A stretch of DNA of 64,000 nt, from assembly GCA_029237695.1 (NCBI GenBank), contig CM055265.1, positions 111,960,773 through 112,024,772 of the forward strand, given 5' to 3'. The notes under the pieces were generated by a model. It worked only from the letters and a program-made list of their open reading frames with translations. It was not told where the DNA came from and did not search any database. The stretch is from Conchocele bisecta (taxonomy: Eukaryota; Mollusca; Bivalvia; Lucinida; Thyasiridae). Made by a program: the position numbers and the translations under genes. This document shows positions 31,972 to 43,068 of this stretch, in pieces. Position 1 is the stretch's first letter; each line of letters starts with the position of its first letter.

Positions 31972-32156
31972 CAGGTGGACGACTCGGACCTGTGACACAA
32001 AAAATGCCCATTACAAAAAATCCATTACTCCATTACCCCACCCACTTGGTCTCATACAGTACAATGTTTTATTATAGATAGAACATAGTACTGTATGAGA
32101 CCAAATCATTTTTTTGTAATGGGCATTTTTTTTGTGTCACAGGTCCGAATCTTCCA
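31972..32156. mobile_element. GACTCGGACCTGTGACAC-type MITE, intact
   Basis: Left 'ggacgactcggacctgtgac' + 'acaaaaaatgcccattac', right 'gtaatgggcattttttttgt' + 'gtcacaggtccgaatcttcc', giving an almost full-length palindrome. Interior 'ttggtctcatacagtac' / 'gtactgtatgagacca'. The copy at 11304-11857 is split by an N element. Confidence 0.7.
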
Positions 32157-32328
32157 AACCATGTTTTTATTTACAACATGCTTTGACAGCACTTCAGAAT
32201 CATTTCCATTGGAAATGATTCTGAAGGGCTGTCAAACCATGTTTTTATTTAGAAATAAGGCAAGATATAAAAGCTTCAGCATACGAGAATTGTTGTGTGT
32301 AGCTTGTGTGTAGCGGTCTAAGGGTTAA
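32157..32328. mobile_element. TTAA MITE-1, copy h (left end lost)
   Basis: Begins inside at 'ccaaaccatgtttttattta'; palindrome 'cacttcagaatcatttccat'; right end 'gcggtctaagggttaa' (TTAA 32325-32328). It is joined directly to the preceding MITE. Confidence 0.7.
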
Positions 32329-32474
32329 ATTGGACAGACAAGCCCCAGAGATATCAAGGCAGTGGGATAAGAGTGCAAGGAAATATCCAGAAATGGCAAT
32401 AAAGAGAAATCTGAGACAGAACCAGCTGCCACCAACAGTACAACCATGATAACAGGAAATTGGCATTTCAAACG

Positions 32475-32825
32475 GCTGCCCAGAGCTACAGATCAGGTGC
32501 GTATTGGTGTATTTTGCACACTTATTTTAGTAGAATATGCACTAATTATCAAAAGTGGGAGTACAAAATAGTCACACCAATGTGAAAATACGCATTCATT
32601 TTCAAATTTAGTAGTAAATATTCTGTAATAAAGTTGAAATTTACTTAGTAGGGCTGCTAATGTTTGCTTTTTGCAGCTGAAATAAGTGAATTTTTAAATG
32701 TGTTTTATACATGTACGTTTTCATCATTTGTTCCCTATTTAATAAGAAAGAAAATCAATAATACATTTGTAAAAGTAAAATATGCATTAAATTTGAAATC
32801 TTTAGATACAAAACGTATCTGCAAA
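32475..32825. mobile_element. CAGAGCTCC-type long variant, near complete
   Basis: Left 'cccagagctacagatcaggt' + 'gcgtattggtgtatttt', interior 'gtagaatatgcactaattat', 'catttgttccctatttaat', right 'acaaaacgtatctgc'. It unites the pieces seen at 23590-23757 and 23970-24238. No coding sequence. Confidence 0.55.
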
Positions 32826-32949
32826 CCTGTCTGTCTATGTCTTGTACAGTGGAACAACTCTAAATGGGACACAGTGGCAGGTTCCCAGTGTGCATCGTAT
32901 TCAGGTTTATCAGGTAACAAGCTTTGTTTGGTTGTTTGTTTATTGGTGT

Positions 32950-33151
32950 TTAACCCTTTCAACACCACAGGCATGTATAAGTGGTATTGGCAAACAGTGT
33001 AGATCTCGATGAGACGGCTCGTGATGAGCCGTCTCATCAGGATCTGCACTTTTGCAAGTAATTTTCATATTTTTTAGAACAAAAACACCCCCTTTTAATT
33101 AATGGACTGCTCTGAAAATCATTCACTGACGGTTGGATTGGTTGCAAAATT
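32950..33151. mobile_element. TTAA MITE-2, copy (right end lost)
   Basis: TTAACCCTTTCAACACCACA, centre 'agatctcgatgagacggctc' / 'gagccgtctcatcagga', then 'gcaagtaattttcatat' and 'gattggttgcaaaattaa'. Matches the complement of 45456-45693. Interrupted on the right by family C. Confidence 0.65.
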
Positions 33152-33985
33152 AACAAGAGTGCCGTAAGTCACAAAATACGCCCGTCGAATATGGGCCAGA
33201 CGGCGAAGATGCAGAAATGTGAAGCTGTCACCAAGGCAAGAAACATTAATGAGAATTTGAAACTCTATAGCATTATTTCTTCATCTCGTTGTGATAAACA
33301 TGTATACTAATTTAGGCAGATATGTGTAAAGTAGAAGTGATATAGAATTGTATAAAAAAGTGTAAAAAAAATGGCTAAGTTAAAAAGGTGATATTTTTGT
33401 TAACAAATATTTTTTCGGCATAAAAACACCAAAGTGCACATCTTCAATATGTGTAGAAGACATGTGTATAGTTTCAGATCGATCAACTGAACGGTTTCAG
33501 AGGAGTTGAGTACACAAACTATGTACCCTATATAGAATTGTATACAAAAATGTAGAAAAAATGGCCAAGTTAAAAAGGTGATATTTTTGTTAAAAAATAT
33601 TTTTTCGATTTAAAAACACCAAGGTGCACATCTTCAATATGTGTAGAAGACGTGTGTATAGTTTCAGATCGATTGACTGAAAGGTTTCAGAGGAGTTGCG
33701 TACACAAACTCTGTACCCTATATGGAAGTGTATACAAAAATGTAGAAAAAATTACTAATTAAAAACGTGATATTTTTGTTAAAAAACATTTTTTCGGCAT
33801 AAAAACACCAAGGTGCACATCTTCAATATGTGTAGAAGACGTGAGTATAGTTTCAGAACGATCGACTGAACTGTTTCGGAGGAGTTGTGTACACAAACTA
33901 TGCACTTTTTCTGTCAGCCAAACCGCCCGCCCGCCTCGCGGTAAAACATAATACGTACGGTTTTTTAAAAACGGTCGTATAAAAA
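33152..33985 (+). mobile_element. Helitron-like family C, complete copy
   Basis: AACAAGAGTGCCGTAAGTCA, 'caaaatacgcccgtcg', a 120 bp leader ('gcagaaatgtgaagctgtca'), then about 3.5 core units of 190 bp, a CCGCCCGCCCGCC tract and 'ataatacgtacgg', hairpin 'ttttttaaaaa' and 'cggtcgtataaaaat'. ATACGCCCGT at the 5' end is a near complement of ACGGTCGTAT at the 3' end. Confidence 0.75.
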
Positions 33986-34555
33986 TCCCAAAATCAGAAC
34001 GGAATATTTACATCAAAATAAATATATACTCAGCCCTGAAATTAGAATAACCTGACCTGGTGCCAGGTCCATACCACACCAAAGTCACTTGGTCCATTCC
34101 CCTAAAAGTAATAGGATTAGGAATAATCATATTACTCATACAAGGGGTATAACCAGATTAAACCCTCACATACAAGAATGCCAAAGACGTACCTGAGGGC
34201 CAAACCAGGTCCCCATTTGGGATACTGGTAAGGATGAATCCCGATTGTTAAATTACATCACATGCTCCCACCTGCCACCCACAACGAGCCTTGTATTGGC
34301 CAAATACGTACTGACTGATAACATATTGCTGTATCAGGCTGACATTTTATTGGTCGAACGGCGTCACATGACGTTATCGACTTACGTTAGCGGAATAATG
34401 TCATGGTAACAAGTCGCATTTTATTCAATGAAAACGTCATAATTGCTCATTATGTAATCAATAACATGATAAATAGAATACCATGCTAGTGTATTTTGAA
34501 TACCATGCAAGTTTATCAAGCAGTTTAGGGAGGTTACACAGTAATTTGGGCGAGT

Positions 34556-34925
34556 ATGTTTGTTTGTTTGCTTATTGGTGTTTAACAGCTAAGGTCATTT
34601 AAAGCCGGGCCAACGTGTTCGATCCCGATTTTAACGTGCGGCATAGGGAGGAAAATCCCATAATCAGAACGTATTTTTTACATCGAGATAAGTATATATT
34701 CAGCCATGAAATTAGAATAACCTGACCTGGTTCCCGTACCACATCAAAGTCACTTGGCCCCTTCCCATAAAAGTAATACCTGTATGATTACTCTTATAAG
34801 GGGTATAACCAGAATCAACTCTCAAATACAAGAAAGCCAAAGACGTACTTAAGTGCCAAACCAGGTCTCCAGTTAGGATTCTGGTAAGGAAGAATCCAAA
34901 TCGTTAAATTACCCATCGCATGCTC
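34556..34925 (+). repeat. SINE-like repeat, copy 6 (full length)
   Basis: (GTTT)n, 'cttattggtgtttaacagct', 'aaagccgggccaacgtgttc' + 'gatccc', 'tagggaggaaaatcccataa', 'tcacttggccccttcccata', 'aaggggtataaccagaatca', ending 'gatccaaatcgttaaatta'-like. About 370 bp. Confidence 0.75.
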
Positions 34926-34976
34926 CAAAGCAACCACAATCTTGGCCGAGTATGAGTGTTCCAACATATATGTGCT

Positions 34977-35045
34977 TTGTTTGTTTGTTTGGGTGTAACG
35001 GCCTATCAACAGCTAAGGTCATTTTAGGCCAGGTCAATGGGTTTA
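34977..35045 (+). repeat. SINE-like repeat, copy 7 (head only)
   Basis: (GTTT)n, 'gggtgtaacggcctatcaac', 'agctaaggtcattttaggcc', then unrelated sequence. Confidence 0.65.
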
Positions 35046-35132
35046 TTACTAAATCCTATATATTACAAAATAGTCGCCTTTTCTGCATAATGGAAGTCTG
35101 AACTTAACAAGACATAACCCATGTCAGTTACT

Positions 35133-35361
35133 TAGTTTGTTTGTTTGTGTATTGGTGTTTAATGGTCTATCAACAGCTAAGGTCATTTAAAGCCGGGCCA
35201 ACAGGTTCGATTCCCCCATGTAACCTGCTGCATTGATGAGAAAATCCCAAAATCAGAACGGAATATTTACATCAAAATAAATATATATTCAGCCCTGAAA
35301 TCAGAATAACCTAATCTGGTGCCAGGTCCATACCACAGCAAAATCACTTGGCCCCTTCCCC
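35133..35361 (+). repeat. SINE-like repeat, copy 8, ending at the minisatellite
   Basis: Head to 'cacttggccccttcccct'; GGTTCGATTCCC is intact. The body stops at 35361 and the minisatellite starts immediately with 'ctctacaacagcc', so the array lies inside or at the end of this copy. Confidence 0.7.
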
Positions 35362-35367
35362 TGTGCT

Positions 35368-37530
35368 CTACAACAGCCACTTTTCTGTCACAACAACATT
35401 TACAGAGAGGGGGTTGTTGTAGATAGGCTGTTACAGAGAGGGGGTTGTTGTAGAGAGGCTGTTACAGAGAGGGGGTTTGTTGTAGAGAGGTCATTACAGA
35501 GAGGGGGTTGTTGTAGAGAGGTCGTTATAGAGAGGGAATTGTTGTAGAGGCTGTTACAGAGAGGGTGTTGTTGTAGAGAGGTTGTTACAGATAGGGGGGT
35601 TGTTGTAGAGAGGTTGTTACAGAGAGGGGGTTGTTGAAGAGAGACTGTTACAGAGAGGGGGTTTGTTGTAGAGAGGCTGCTACAGAGAGGGGATTGTTGT
35701 AGAGAGGTTGTTACAGAGAGGGGATTGTTGTAGAGAGGCTGTTACAGAGAGGGGATTGTTGTAGAGAGGTTGTTACAGACAGGGGATTGTTGTAGAGGGC
35801 TGTTAAGAGAGGATTGTTGTAGAGAGGCTGTTACAGAGATGATGTAGAGAGGCTGTTACAGAGAGGATTGTTAGAGAGGTGTTACAGAGAGGGGATTGTT
35901 GTAGAGAGGCTTGTTACAGAGAGGGTGTAGAGAGGCTGTTACAGAGAGGGGTAGAGTGTTGTAGAGAGGGAGCTCGTTACAGAGAGGGGATTGTTGTACA
36001 GCTGTTACAGATAGGGGAGTTTGTTGTAGAGAGGCTGTTACAGAGGGGTTTGATGTTGAGAGGGGTTGTTGTAGAGAGGCTGTTACAGAGAGGGGATTGT
36101 TGTAGAGAGGCTGTTACAGAGAGGGGATTGTTGTAGAGAGGCTGTTACAGAGAGGGGATTGTTGTAGAGAGGCTGTTACAGAGAGGGGATTGTTGTAGAG
36201 AGGCTGTTACAAAGAGGGGGTTTGTTGTAGAGAGGCTGTTACAGAGAGGGGATTGTTGTGGAGAGGCTGTTACAGAGAGGGGGTTGTTGTAGAGAGGCCG
36301 TTACAGAGAGGGGGTTTGTTGTAGAGAGGCTGTTACAGAGAGGGGGTTGTTGTAGATAGGCTGTTACAGAGAGGGGATTGTTGTAGAGAGGCTGTTACAG
36401 ATAGGGGGGTTGTTGTAGAGAGGTTGTTACAGAGAGGGGGTTGTTGTAGAGAGGCTGTTACAGAGAGGGGGGTTGTTGTAGAGAGGCTGTTACAGATAGG
36501 GGGGTTGTTGTAGAGAGGCCGTTACAGAGAGGGGGTTTGTTGTAGAGAGGCTGTTACAGAGAGGGGATTGTTGTAGAGAGGCTGTTACAGATAGGGGGGT
36601 TGTTGTAGAGAGGCTGTTACAGAGAGGGGATTGTTGTAGAGAGGCTGTTACAGATAGTTGTTGTAGAGAGGCCGTTACAGAGAGGGGGTTGTTGTAGAGA
36701 GGGGGTTTGTTGTAGATAGGCGTTACAGAGAGGGGGTGTTGTAGAGAGGCTGTTATAGAGGGGTTTGTTGTGAGAGGCCGTTACAGAGGGGGTTGTTGTA
36801 GAGAGGCTGTAACAGAGAGGGGGTTGTTGTAGAGAGGCCGTTACAGAGAGGGAGTTGTTGTAGAGAGGCTGTAACAGAGAGGGGGTTGTTGTAGAGAGGC
36901 TGTAACAGAGAGGGGGTTGTTGTAGAGAGGCTGTTACAGAGAGGGGGTTGTTGTAGAGAGGCTGTAACAGAGAGGGGGTTGTTGTAGAGAGGCTGTTACA
37001 GAGAGGGGGTTTGTTGTAGAGAGGCTGTTACAGAGGGGGGATTGTTGTAGAGAGGCTGTTACAGAGTGGGGGGTTGTTGTAGAGAGGCCGTTACAGACAG
37101 TGGGTTGTAGAGAGGCTGTTACAGAGAGGGGGTTTGTTGTAGATATGCTGTTACAGACAGGGGGTTGTAGAGAGGCTGTTGCAGAGAGGGGGTTTATTGT
37201 AGATAGGCTGTTACAGACAGGGGGTTGTAGAGAGGCTGTTACAGAGAGGGGTTTGTTGTAGAGAGGCTGTTACAGAGGGGGGTTGTTGTAGAGAGGCTGT
37301 TACAGAGAGGGTGTTTGTTGTAGAGAGGCTGTTACAGAGTGTTTTTTTGTAGAGGCCGTTACAGAGAGGGGGTTGTTGTAGAGGGGCTGTTACAGAGAGG
37401 GGGTTGTTGTAGAAGGCTGTTACAGAGAGGGGGTTGTTGTAGAGAGGCTGTAACAGAGAGGGGGTTGTTGTAGAGAGCCTGTTACAGAGAGGGGGTTGTT
37501 GTAGAGAGGCTGTTACAGACAATGTGTTGG
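35368..37530. repeat. Minisatellite, about 70 units of about 31 bp
   Basis: The unit is 'ttgttgtagagaggctgtta' + 'cagagaggggg', with variants a/g before ttg ('ggattg', 'gggttg', 'ggtttg'), 'gccgttac', 'gttgttac' and 'agatagg'. Variants are clustered: 'ggattg' types around 35690-36200, 'ggggttg' types around 36790-37010. Units at about 35790-36060 carry many single-base losses. It is G-rich on this strand. The long frame with CYREG-like repeats is the tandem unit translated, not a protein. Confidence 0.9.
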
Positions 37531-37935
37531 AGAGGTGACAATCCCGGCGATATGCACTTACATCATCTGCTGGATCTCACTGACAAACCACTGTGTAGGC
37601 GGCGACTTGGTCCCCCCTGTCGCTGTCACTGGCTGTCCGTCTCTGCCCGCCATTCTCTAACACAGGTACTAAACTGGCGTCATACGGTGCCTCTCTGATT
37701 CACTTTGGACAGGTCACAAACTGACGTCATACGGTGTCGCTCTGATCCACTTTGGAGAGGTCACAAACTGACGTCATATGGTGTTGCTCTGATCAACTTT
37801 GGACAGTCATGATATCATGCAATGTACCGGTGTCACCATTCTGTGCCAGTCTGTTGCATTGTACCTGTGTTGTGTTCCGTTCCTGGAGAGAAAATATGAA
37901 AGTTAATGGGTTTAACGTCCTTGCAACAGCAACGG
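37531..37935. repeat. Three 47 bp units, otherwise unique
   Basis: 'gtcatacggtg' or 'gtcatatggtg' recurs near 37679, 37726 and 37773 within units 'ctgattcactttggacaggt' + 'cacaaactgac'. No gene evident around them. Confidence 0.6.
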
Positions 37936-38105
37936 TCATATGTGGCTGATGATATCTGGCTGTTAATGGAGAAATGGGGCTTATGGGATTTGTGACATGT
38001 GTAGCTCCAGATCAAATAGCACCCTCCTGTAGCCTCATAACGATCTATATTCATTGTTAGAAACATGACTGATGTTTCATTGACGGAATGGCGAATAGTG
38101 CAGGC
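37936..38105. mobile_element. 'gagaaatggggcttatggg' MITE fragment
   Basis: 'tatgtggctgatgatatctg', 'gagaaatggggcttatggga', 'gtagctccagatcaaatagc', 'acccttcctgtagcctcat'-like and 'ggaatggcgaatagtgcagg'. Matches the left and centre of 61347-61568, including 'cctgtagcctcataacga'; the right TIR is lost. Confidence 0.6.
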
Positions 38106-39180
38106 TAGTGGTTTATAAATATATTTCCCACTATTGGGCAGTGTTTCTCACGACTCCGCAAAACCGTACCTACCACTCGTTTTTGCGCAGCATTTAGGTC
38201 GGTTTTAGTCCTGACCACCTTTGGGATGACCTTGTTCGCGACCTTGTATCTCGCGACATACGAGAGATGCGAGCCTGAAATTGCCAAGAGACGCAGCTAT
38301 TGTTTAACGTGCGAGAACCAGGGTTGGCAATTTCCCGGGAAATATGAGTATTTCCCAGGACGGCGGGAAATACCGGGAAATACCGGGAAATACCGAGAAA
38401 TATGAATCTTGGTGGTCTTTTTAATTCCAAAATGTCAAGATGAGAACGGGCCGAAAACAGTCGCCGGCGACCAAATTTTGATGCTCGTTTGCTGCTCGAA
38501 AACACCTACTTTTCGGGGTATGTTACACACTCGGCACGGTCAAGGTCGAACGAGATACAGTCTGACCTTTGGGCCCAAATTGTTTCTGTATGCATATTTC
38601 AACACGGTTTCTATATTTCCCAATCTTTCCTACCCATGTTACCAAGTTCAAAACTCTGACCACAAGGAATGCAACGTGCTTTTGTGTCATATTTAGGATC
38701 TGTCACTACCCATTTGCAGAAATCTGGGTCTTTCATCCAGTCAGTGTTAAATTTTGTTTGTTTACTGCATATGTTTGCGTTAAGTAGATTAATACAACAA
38801 GCACTGGGTTAGTATATATCTACACTATGTGGATAGTGGCAGGCTAGTAGTGAGGCTTCACGCAGACATTAGTAGTCATAACCTGCAAAAGAAATGAAGT
38901 TGTAATAACCTTATAAGTTATCGTGGTTCTAAATAGGTGACATGGTGTGCCATATTGCCTGTCAGATGCTATATTCCCTGAGGCGTAGACTAGGTGAAAT
39001 AAAACTGACGGGAAATATGACACACCATGTTACCTGTGTAGAACCGCAGTAACGTACCAGTATTTGTTACACAGCAGATTCATTATAAGTATCTGACACG
39101 TATTTATTCCATATAATAGGTGTCACTGTACAAGCCTTGATGCGACGTCATAGAAATATCGTGCGAAAAACACACAACGT
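38106..39180. other. Largely unique; (GGGAAATACC)n at 38327-38402
   Basis: 'ggcaatttcccgggaaatat' followed by four 'gggaaataccg' units. Further on, 38925-39045 contains 'ggttctaaataggtgacatg' / 'atggtgtgccatattgcctg' and, inverted, 'tatgacacaccatgttacct' / 'gtgtagaaccgcagtaac', i.e. an imperfect hairpin of about 120 bp. No exon recognised. Confidence 0.45.
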
Positions 39181-39488
39181 CAGTAGCCTATTTCATCAAC
39201 ATTGCAAAGTATACTTTAGTAGCAAAGTATACTTTGAGGGAGAAATTTTGAATTTTTTAACAAATTTATTAATTATTATACTGAATTTATTACATTATCA
39301 CAGCCATTTAATGGCTGTGATAATGTAATAAATTCAGTATAATAATTCTGCATACTTTTAATCATGAAATATACGCATTTGTTAGTTCTATATGAAATAA
39401 TGCATTTCAGGAAAAATAAATGATTACTCCCTCAAAGTATACTTTGCTAGTAAAGTATACTTTGCAATGTTGATGAAATAGGCTACTG
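39181..39488. mobile_element. CAGTAGCC palindromic MITE, copy 1
   Basis: CAGTAGCCTATTTCATCAAC at the left, complement at the right (gttgatgaaataggctactg). Centre 'tattacattatcacagccat' / 'atggctgtgataatgtaata' at about 39305. Each arm contains two 'aaagtatacttt' palindromes. Copy 2 is at 62649-62900. CAG termini may point to hAT, but no 8 bp duplication is seen. Confidence 0.75.
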
Positions 39489-41128
39489 GACATTAAAAAT
39501 CTCGCCCGACGTCGAAATTAAGTTATAAGGAAGTAAATCATTCCACAATTTTCACAGTTTAACTTGTGTCTTCTTAGTTACATCATTTCCAATCTAAATA
39601 ATCAAGGTGAATACTGTAGTCGATATCCATGCTTTTCGCTTTCCACTTTCATTGAAACAGACGTCATACAGCTCGTCCACATAAAAAAAAAAGTTGAAAG
39701 TAAATTCTCCTAATATTTTCTGCAGTGACTGAAATACATGTAAGCTACTAACATCGTCCATTTCTGAAAGAGAAACAGCTAAGGAGGCAAGGGGCGCCAG
39801 TCCCTTTCAGTTTCTTCTGATGAAAATAGTTTAAAACATACAATGCTTTAAAGAAACGTTTTCATTATGATTATTTAGAAATAACTATTTTAATAGCCAA
39901 ACTGGAAGAAACTGCCCTAGCCATTTCATCGGTTCTCGGCCTGAAATTCTAAAATTCCCTGACTTTTCCCTGACTTTTCAGAAATTTTAAAATTCCCTGA
40001 CCAATTTCAAAATTCCCTGACAATTCCCTGACCTTGAAAAAAAATATTTTTCCCTGACTTTTCCCTGACCGTGGACACCCTGTTTAAAGAAGGACTTCTT
40101 ACCTAACCCTGGCCCGTGCCGAGTAGAAAAGAGTCGAACATTTTCCGTGGTCGGTTTTCGACGAAAAAAAAAATAAAATATTTCTCTCACTTTCGGGAGG
40201 CGAAACAAGTCGAAAAATCGCCAAGTCCGCCTAAAACCATTAGCCTATAGTGTAGATAATTCAAATGTGTGCCCGATTTTTTGGAATTCAGCTCAATATC
40301 TCTATTATTGACGGAGAAATGAACGAAAACGCAACGCATACTTTCGACAATTTCGAAAAATTTGCCGACATTTATGCTGCGCGTTAGGGTTAAGGTTTTC
40401 ATCCCAATTGGGGCTGCGTCGGACGTCCGATTTCGATGAAACTTACCACACACTTACGGCGGGTCTGTACATCACTTTTGCCATTGACCGTTTCCCGATA
40501 TACGCAGTAGAACAAATTTTGTGGCCGCCTGAAACGCATTTACCATGGGTTTTCGACTACATAACTGCGGCGCGACCGATAACCCGATCTTTATCAAACT
40601 TGTAGGGGTCACAAAAGATTATTGTCTGAACCGATTTTGCTGACATTTGTCATGTAAGCACTCATAACCAACATCTACAGATCGCCGCTAATCGATATAG
40701 TTGCCCACAAGGGGAAACTACAAAAGTCAAAATATGAGATAATATTTTCTGAGATATTATGTGTCGTCAAGTTTGTATAGGGGGTTACATGACTTTTTGG
40801 TTCTGGGTTTTTCGGTCATTTCTCGACCCCAGGGTTCCCCAGGGTTATGACAAATGATCCAGGGTTTCAGAATCAACACCAAACCCTCTTATAAGGGCTA
40901 AAACCCTTCGTCTAGAGCCCAAATAAGGGCTTCCTAAGTTGTCAACGTACTCAAGTTGGGTTTTGAGGGTTAAAATCGTTTTTTCAACTCAGCATAAGCA
41001 CCTTCCAGAAGGTAGCCCCCTTCGCTCGCTAACTATGCACTTTTCCCCAGGGTCACACCCTTCGTCAAAAAACCCTACTTAGCTAGCCGACTTAATTGCT
41101 GCCTGCTGCGTTGGGTCGGTTTGACCGC
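39489..41128. other. Long unrecognised stretch with short local repeats
   Basis: 39940-40075 repeats 'ttccctgacttttc' and 'aaattccctgac' about eight times. 40380-40610 is CpG-richer and has a weak 65-codon frame with no known motif. 40850-41070 repeats 'cccagggttccccagggtta' and 'aaacccttcg' phrases. Nothing here supports a gene call. Confidence 0.45.
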
Positions 41129-41235
41129 TAGTTAGGGTCCTGATCAGACTGTGCGGATGCACAGGCTGATCTGGATCTACATTGGTCGCAAAACCCATAA
41201 GCCCCAGTTCTCCAGTCACAGACACATATAGAGAC
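41129..41235. mobile_element. TGTGGYTGTGA-type MITE, right half
   Basis: 'cctgatcagactgtgcggat' / 'gcacaggctgatctggatct' hairpin, then 'cccataagccccagttctcc' + 'agtcacagacaca', the complement of the left TIR of this family. Confidence 0.6.
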
Positions 41236-41344
41236 AGGACCCCGGTTTCAAGTCTCATTTGAAAGACAAATGGGATGGAAATACTATGAAAGTATTGTGT
41301 CATGCTTATGTTGGGAATTGAAGCCACAACCTCTGGTATTGAAG

Positions 41345-41520
41345 TTTGTTTGTTTGTTTGTTTGTTTATTTGTGTTTAAATGCCTATCAACAGCTAGGGT
41401 TCAATTCCGTTTTAACCTGCTGCATTGGGGGGAAAATGCCAAAATCAGAACGGAATATTTAGATCGAGAAAAAAAGGTATTCAGCCCTGAAATTAGAATA
41501 ACCTGACCTGGTGCCTAGTT
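41345..41520 (+). repeat. SINE-like repeat, copy 9
   Basis: Five GTTT units, 'tttgtgtttaaatgcctatc', 'aacagctagggttcaattcc' (the B-box region is altered and part of the middle is missing), 'ggaaaatgccaaaatcagaa'; stops at 'gacctggtgcctagtt', where family G begins. Confidence 0.7.
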
Positions 41521-41823
41521 CAGGTGTGTAGCTATTACGGTTTAAAAGTTGTACGAGTTACAAGGCAAAATTGCCAAATTCTAAGTCAAAAAGGGGGAGA
41601 TATTCCATGATGGAGGGTAGATTCGAGAATTGAATCAAACTTTGCATATGTACTCATCATAAGGAAGCTACATACCAAGTTTCAGGTCTGTAGCTATTAC
41701 GGTTTAAAAGTTTTACAAGTCACAAGGTTGGTGACGGACGGATGGGACAGGACAGACGGACGGACAGATGGACACGGATAACACTAAATTCCCCCTCCAC
41801 TATCGTGGTGGGGCATAATAAAA
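41521..41823 (+). mobile_element. Helitron-like family G, copy 3 (5' truncated)
   Basis: One and a half core units ('gtgtagctattacggtttaa', 'aagggggagatattccatga'), a GGACGGATGGGACAGGACAG tract, 'ggataacactaaattccccc', hairpin 'ccactatcgtgg' and 'tggggcataataaa'. GGGGCAT is the complement of ATGCCCC found after the 5' hairpin of copy 2. Confidence 0.7.
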
Positions 41824-41825
41824 GC

Positions 41826-42230
41826 AGATATGGCCTGCATGTCGCACCTTGGGGTGAGGCATGGACACTAAAAAAAGAGATATAGTAGATGGAAAAAGTT
41901 TAACCAAAAACTTTAACCGGACACACGGACGGACGGACGGACGGACGGACGGACGGACGTATGCCAAAATGCCGACTATATCACGCTTTCCGCAAGCAGG
42001 CGCGACAATCATGATAAACACCCATGTGAAGTATCAAAGTTATGGGTGAAGCAGTTGCAGAAATATAGTACACAAAAAAACTTTAACAAAAAAATTCAAA
42101 GTAATTTGACCTTGACATTGGGCACAGGGGCCACACGGTTAGGGGGTAGAATGAAAATATGGATGATGATAAACACCCATGTGAAGTTTCAAGGTAATGG
42201 GCGAAGCAGTTGCAGAGATATAGTATAACA
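41826..42230 (+). mobile_element. Helitron-like family B composite, copy 2
   Basis: Same scrambled order as 12085-12485: 5' end 'atatggcctgcatgtcgcac' + 'cttggggtgaggcatgga', a (GGAC)8 tract at 41925-41957, 3' end 'cgctttccgcaagcaggcgc' + 'gacaa', then core ('gataaacacccatgtgaagt', 'tgaccttgacattgggcaca', 'gcgaagcagttgcagagata'). It stops at the start of family C. Confidence 0.7.
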
Positions 42231-42530
42231 AACAAGAGTGCCGCAAGTCACAAAATACGCCCGTCGAATATGGGCCAGTGAGCGAAGATGCAGAAATGTG
42301 AAGCTGTCACCAAGGCAAGAAACATTAATGAGAATTTGAAAGTCTATAGCATTATTTCTTCATCTCGTTGTGCTAAACATGTATACTAATTTAGGCAGAG
42401 ATAGAAAAGTAGAGTGTAAAGTAGAAATGATAGGGAATTGGATACAATAATGTAGAAAAAAATGGCTAAGTTAAAAAGGTGATATTTTTGTTAAAAAATA
42501 TTTTTTCGGCAAAAAACACCAAGATAGAAA
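42231..42530 (+). mobile_element. Helitron-like family C, 5' part
   Basis: AACAAGAGTGCCGCAAGTCA and the same 120 bp leader as 33152, then about 0.6 core unit ('tggctaagttaaaaaggtga', 'tttttcggcaaaaaacacca'). No 3' end; family M follows immediately. Confidence 0.7.
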
Positions 42531-42937
42531 TAATAGGTCAAGGTAAAAAATATGGTCGCATGTTGGATAGTTGTATGTGGTGGGCACCCCTTGGTTATGA
42601 AGCTGTGAAAGTTTGTTGGTCCTATGTGGTACAGTACCAAAGAAATGGACTTAAACACGAAAACTTAACATTGTAAATGCGAAAAGTTAACATTGGAAAT
42701 GGCTAAGTCGACTGCGCGGAAAAAATGGGTCAAGTTCAAAAAAAGGTAACATGTTGGATAGTGATATGTGGTGGGCACCCTTGGTTATGAAGCTGTGAAA
42801 GTTTGTTGGTCCTATGTGGTACAGTAACAAAGAAAATGGACGAAAACACGAAAACTTAACATTGATTGTGGACGCCGCCGCCCACCCGCCAGCCCGCCAG
42901 TCCGGCTTTCGCCAATCCAATAGCCTGGTTTACCTGG
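42531..42937 (+). mobile_element. Helitron-like family M, copy 2 (without D)
   Basis: Two core units ('cgcatgttggatagttgtat', 'cccttggttatgaagctgtg', 'ggtcctatgtggtacagta'), then 'attgattgtggacgccgccg', CCC/CCAGCC-rich tract and 'ggctttcgccaatccaatag'. The sequence 'gggtcaagttcaaaaaaagg' near 42727-42746 is the unoccupied version of the D site at 12725/13915. Confidence 0.7.
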
Positions 42938-43068
42938 CTAAAAATGGACAAAATTCGGCTGAATCGACAGCTATTTAGATTTAAAAATCCACCACCATCT
43001 TGAATTTGCCGTTGAGACTGACCAATGAGAGGCCGCGATTAGGGGTCAAAGGTGAACAAATAAAGGCA

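Larger units (their letters stand above)
32929..34260 (+). repeat. SINE-like repeat, copy 5, split by MITE-2 and family C
   Basis: Head 'gtttgtttattggtgtttaa' (32932-32953), then MITE-2 inserted at TTAA (32950-32953), then family C. The SINE body resumes at 33984 with 'atcccaaaatcagaacgg' and runs to about 34260. The segment with the B box is missing between them, so one insertion was accompanied by a deletion. Confidence 0.65.

Noticed and set aside
35879..37522. Cys/Arg/Leu- and Thr/Pro-rich repeat frames
   Set aside because: Direct translation of the 31 bp minisatellite; frame length follows local unit length, with no start context or domain.
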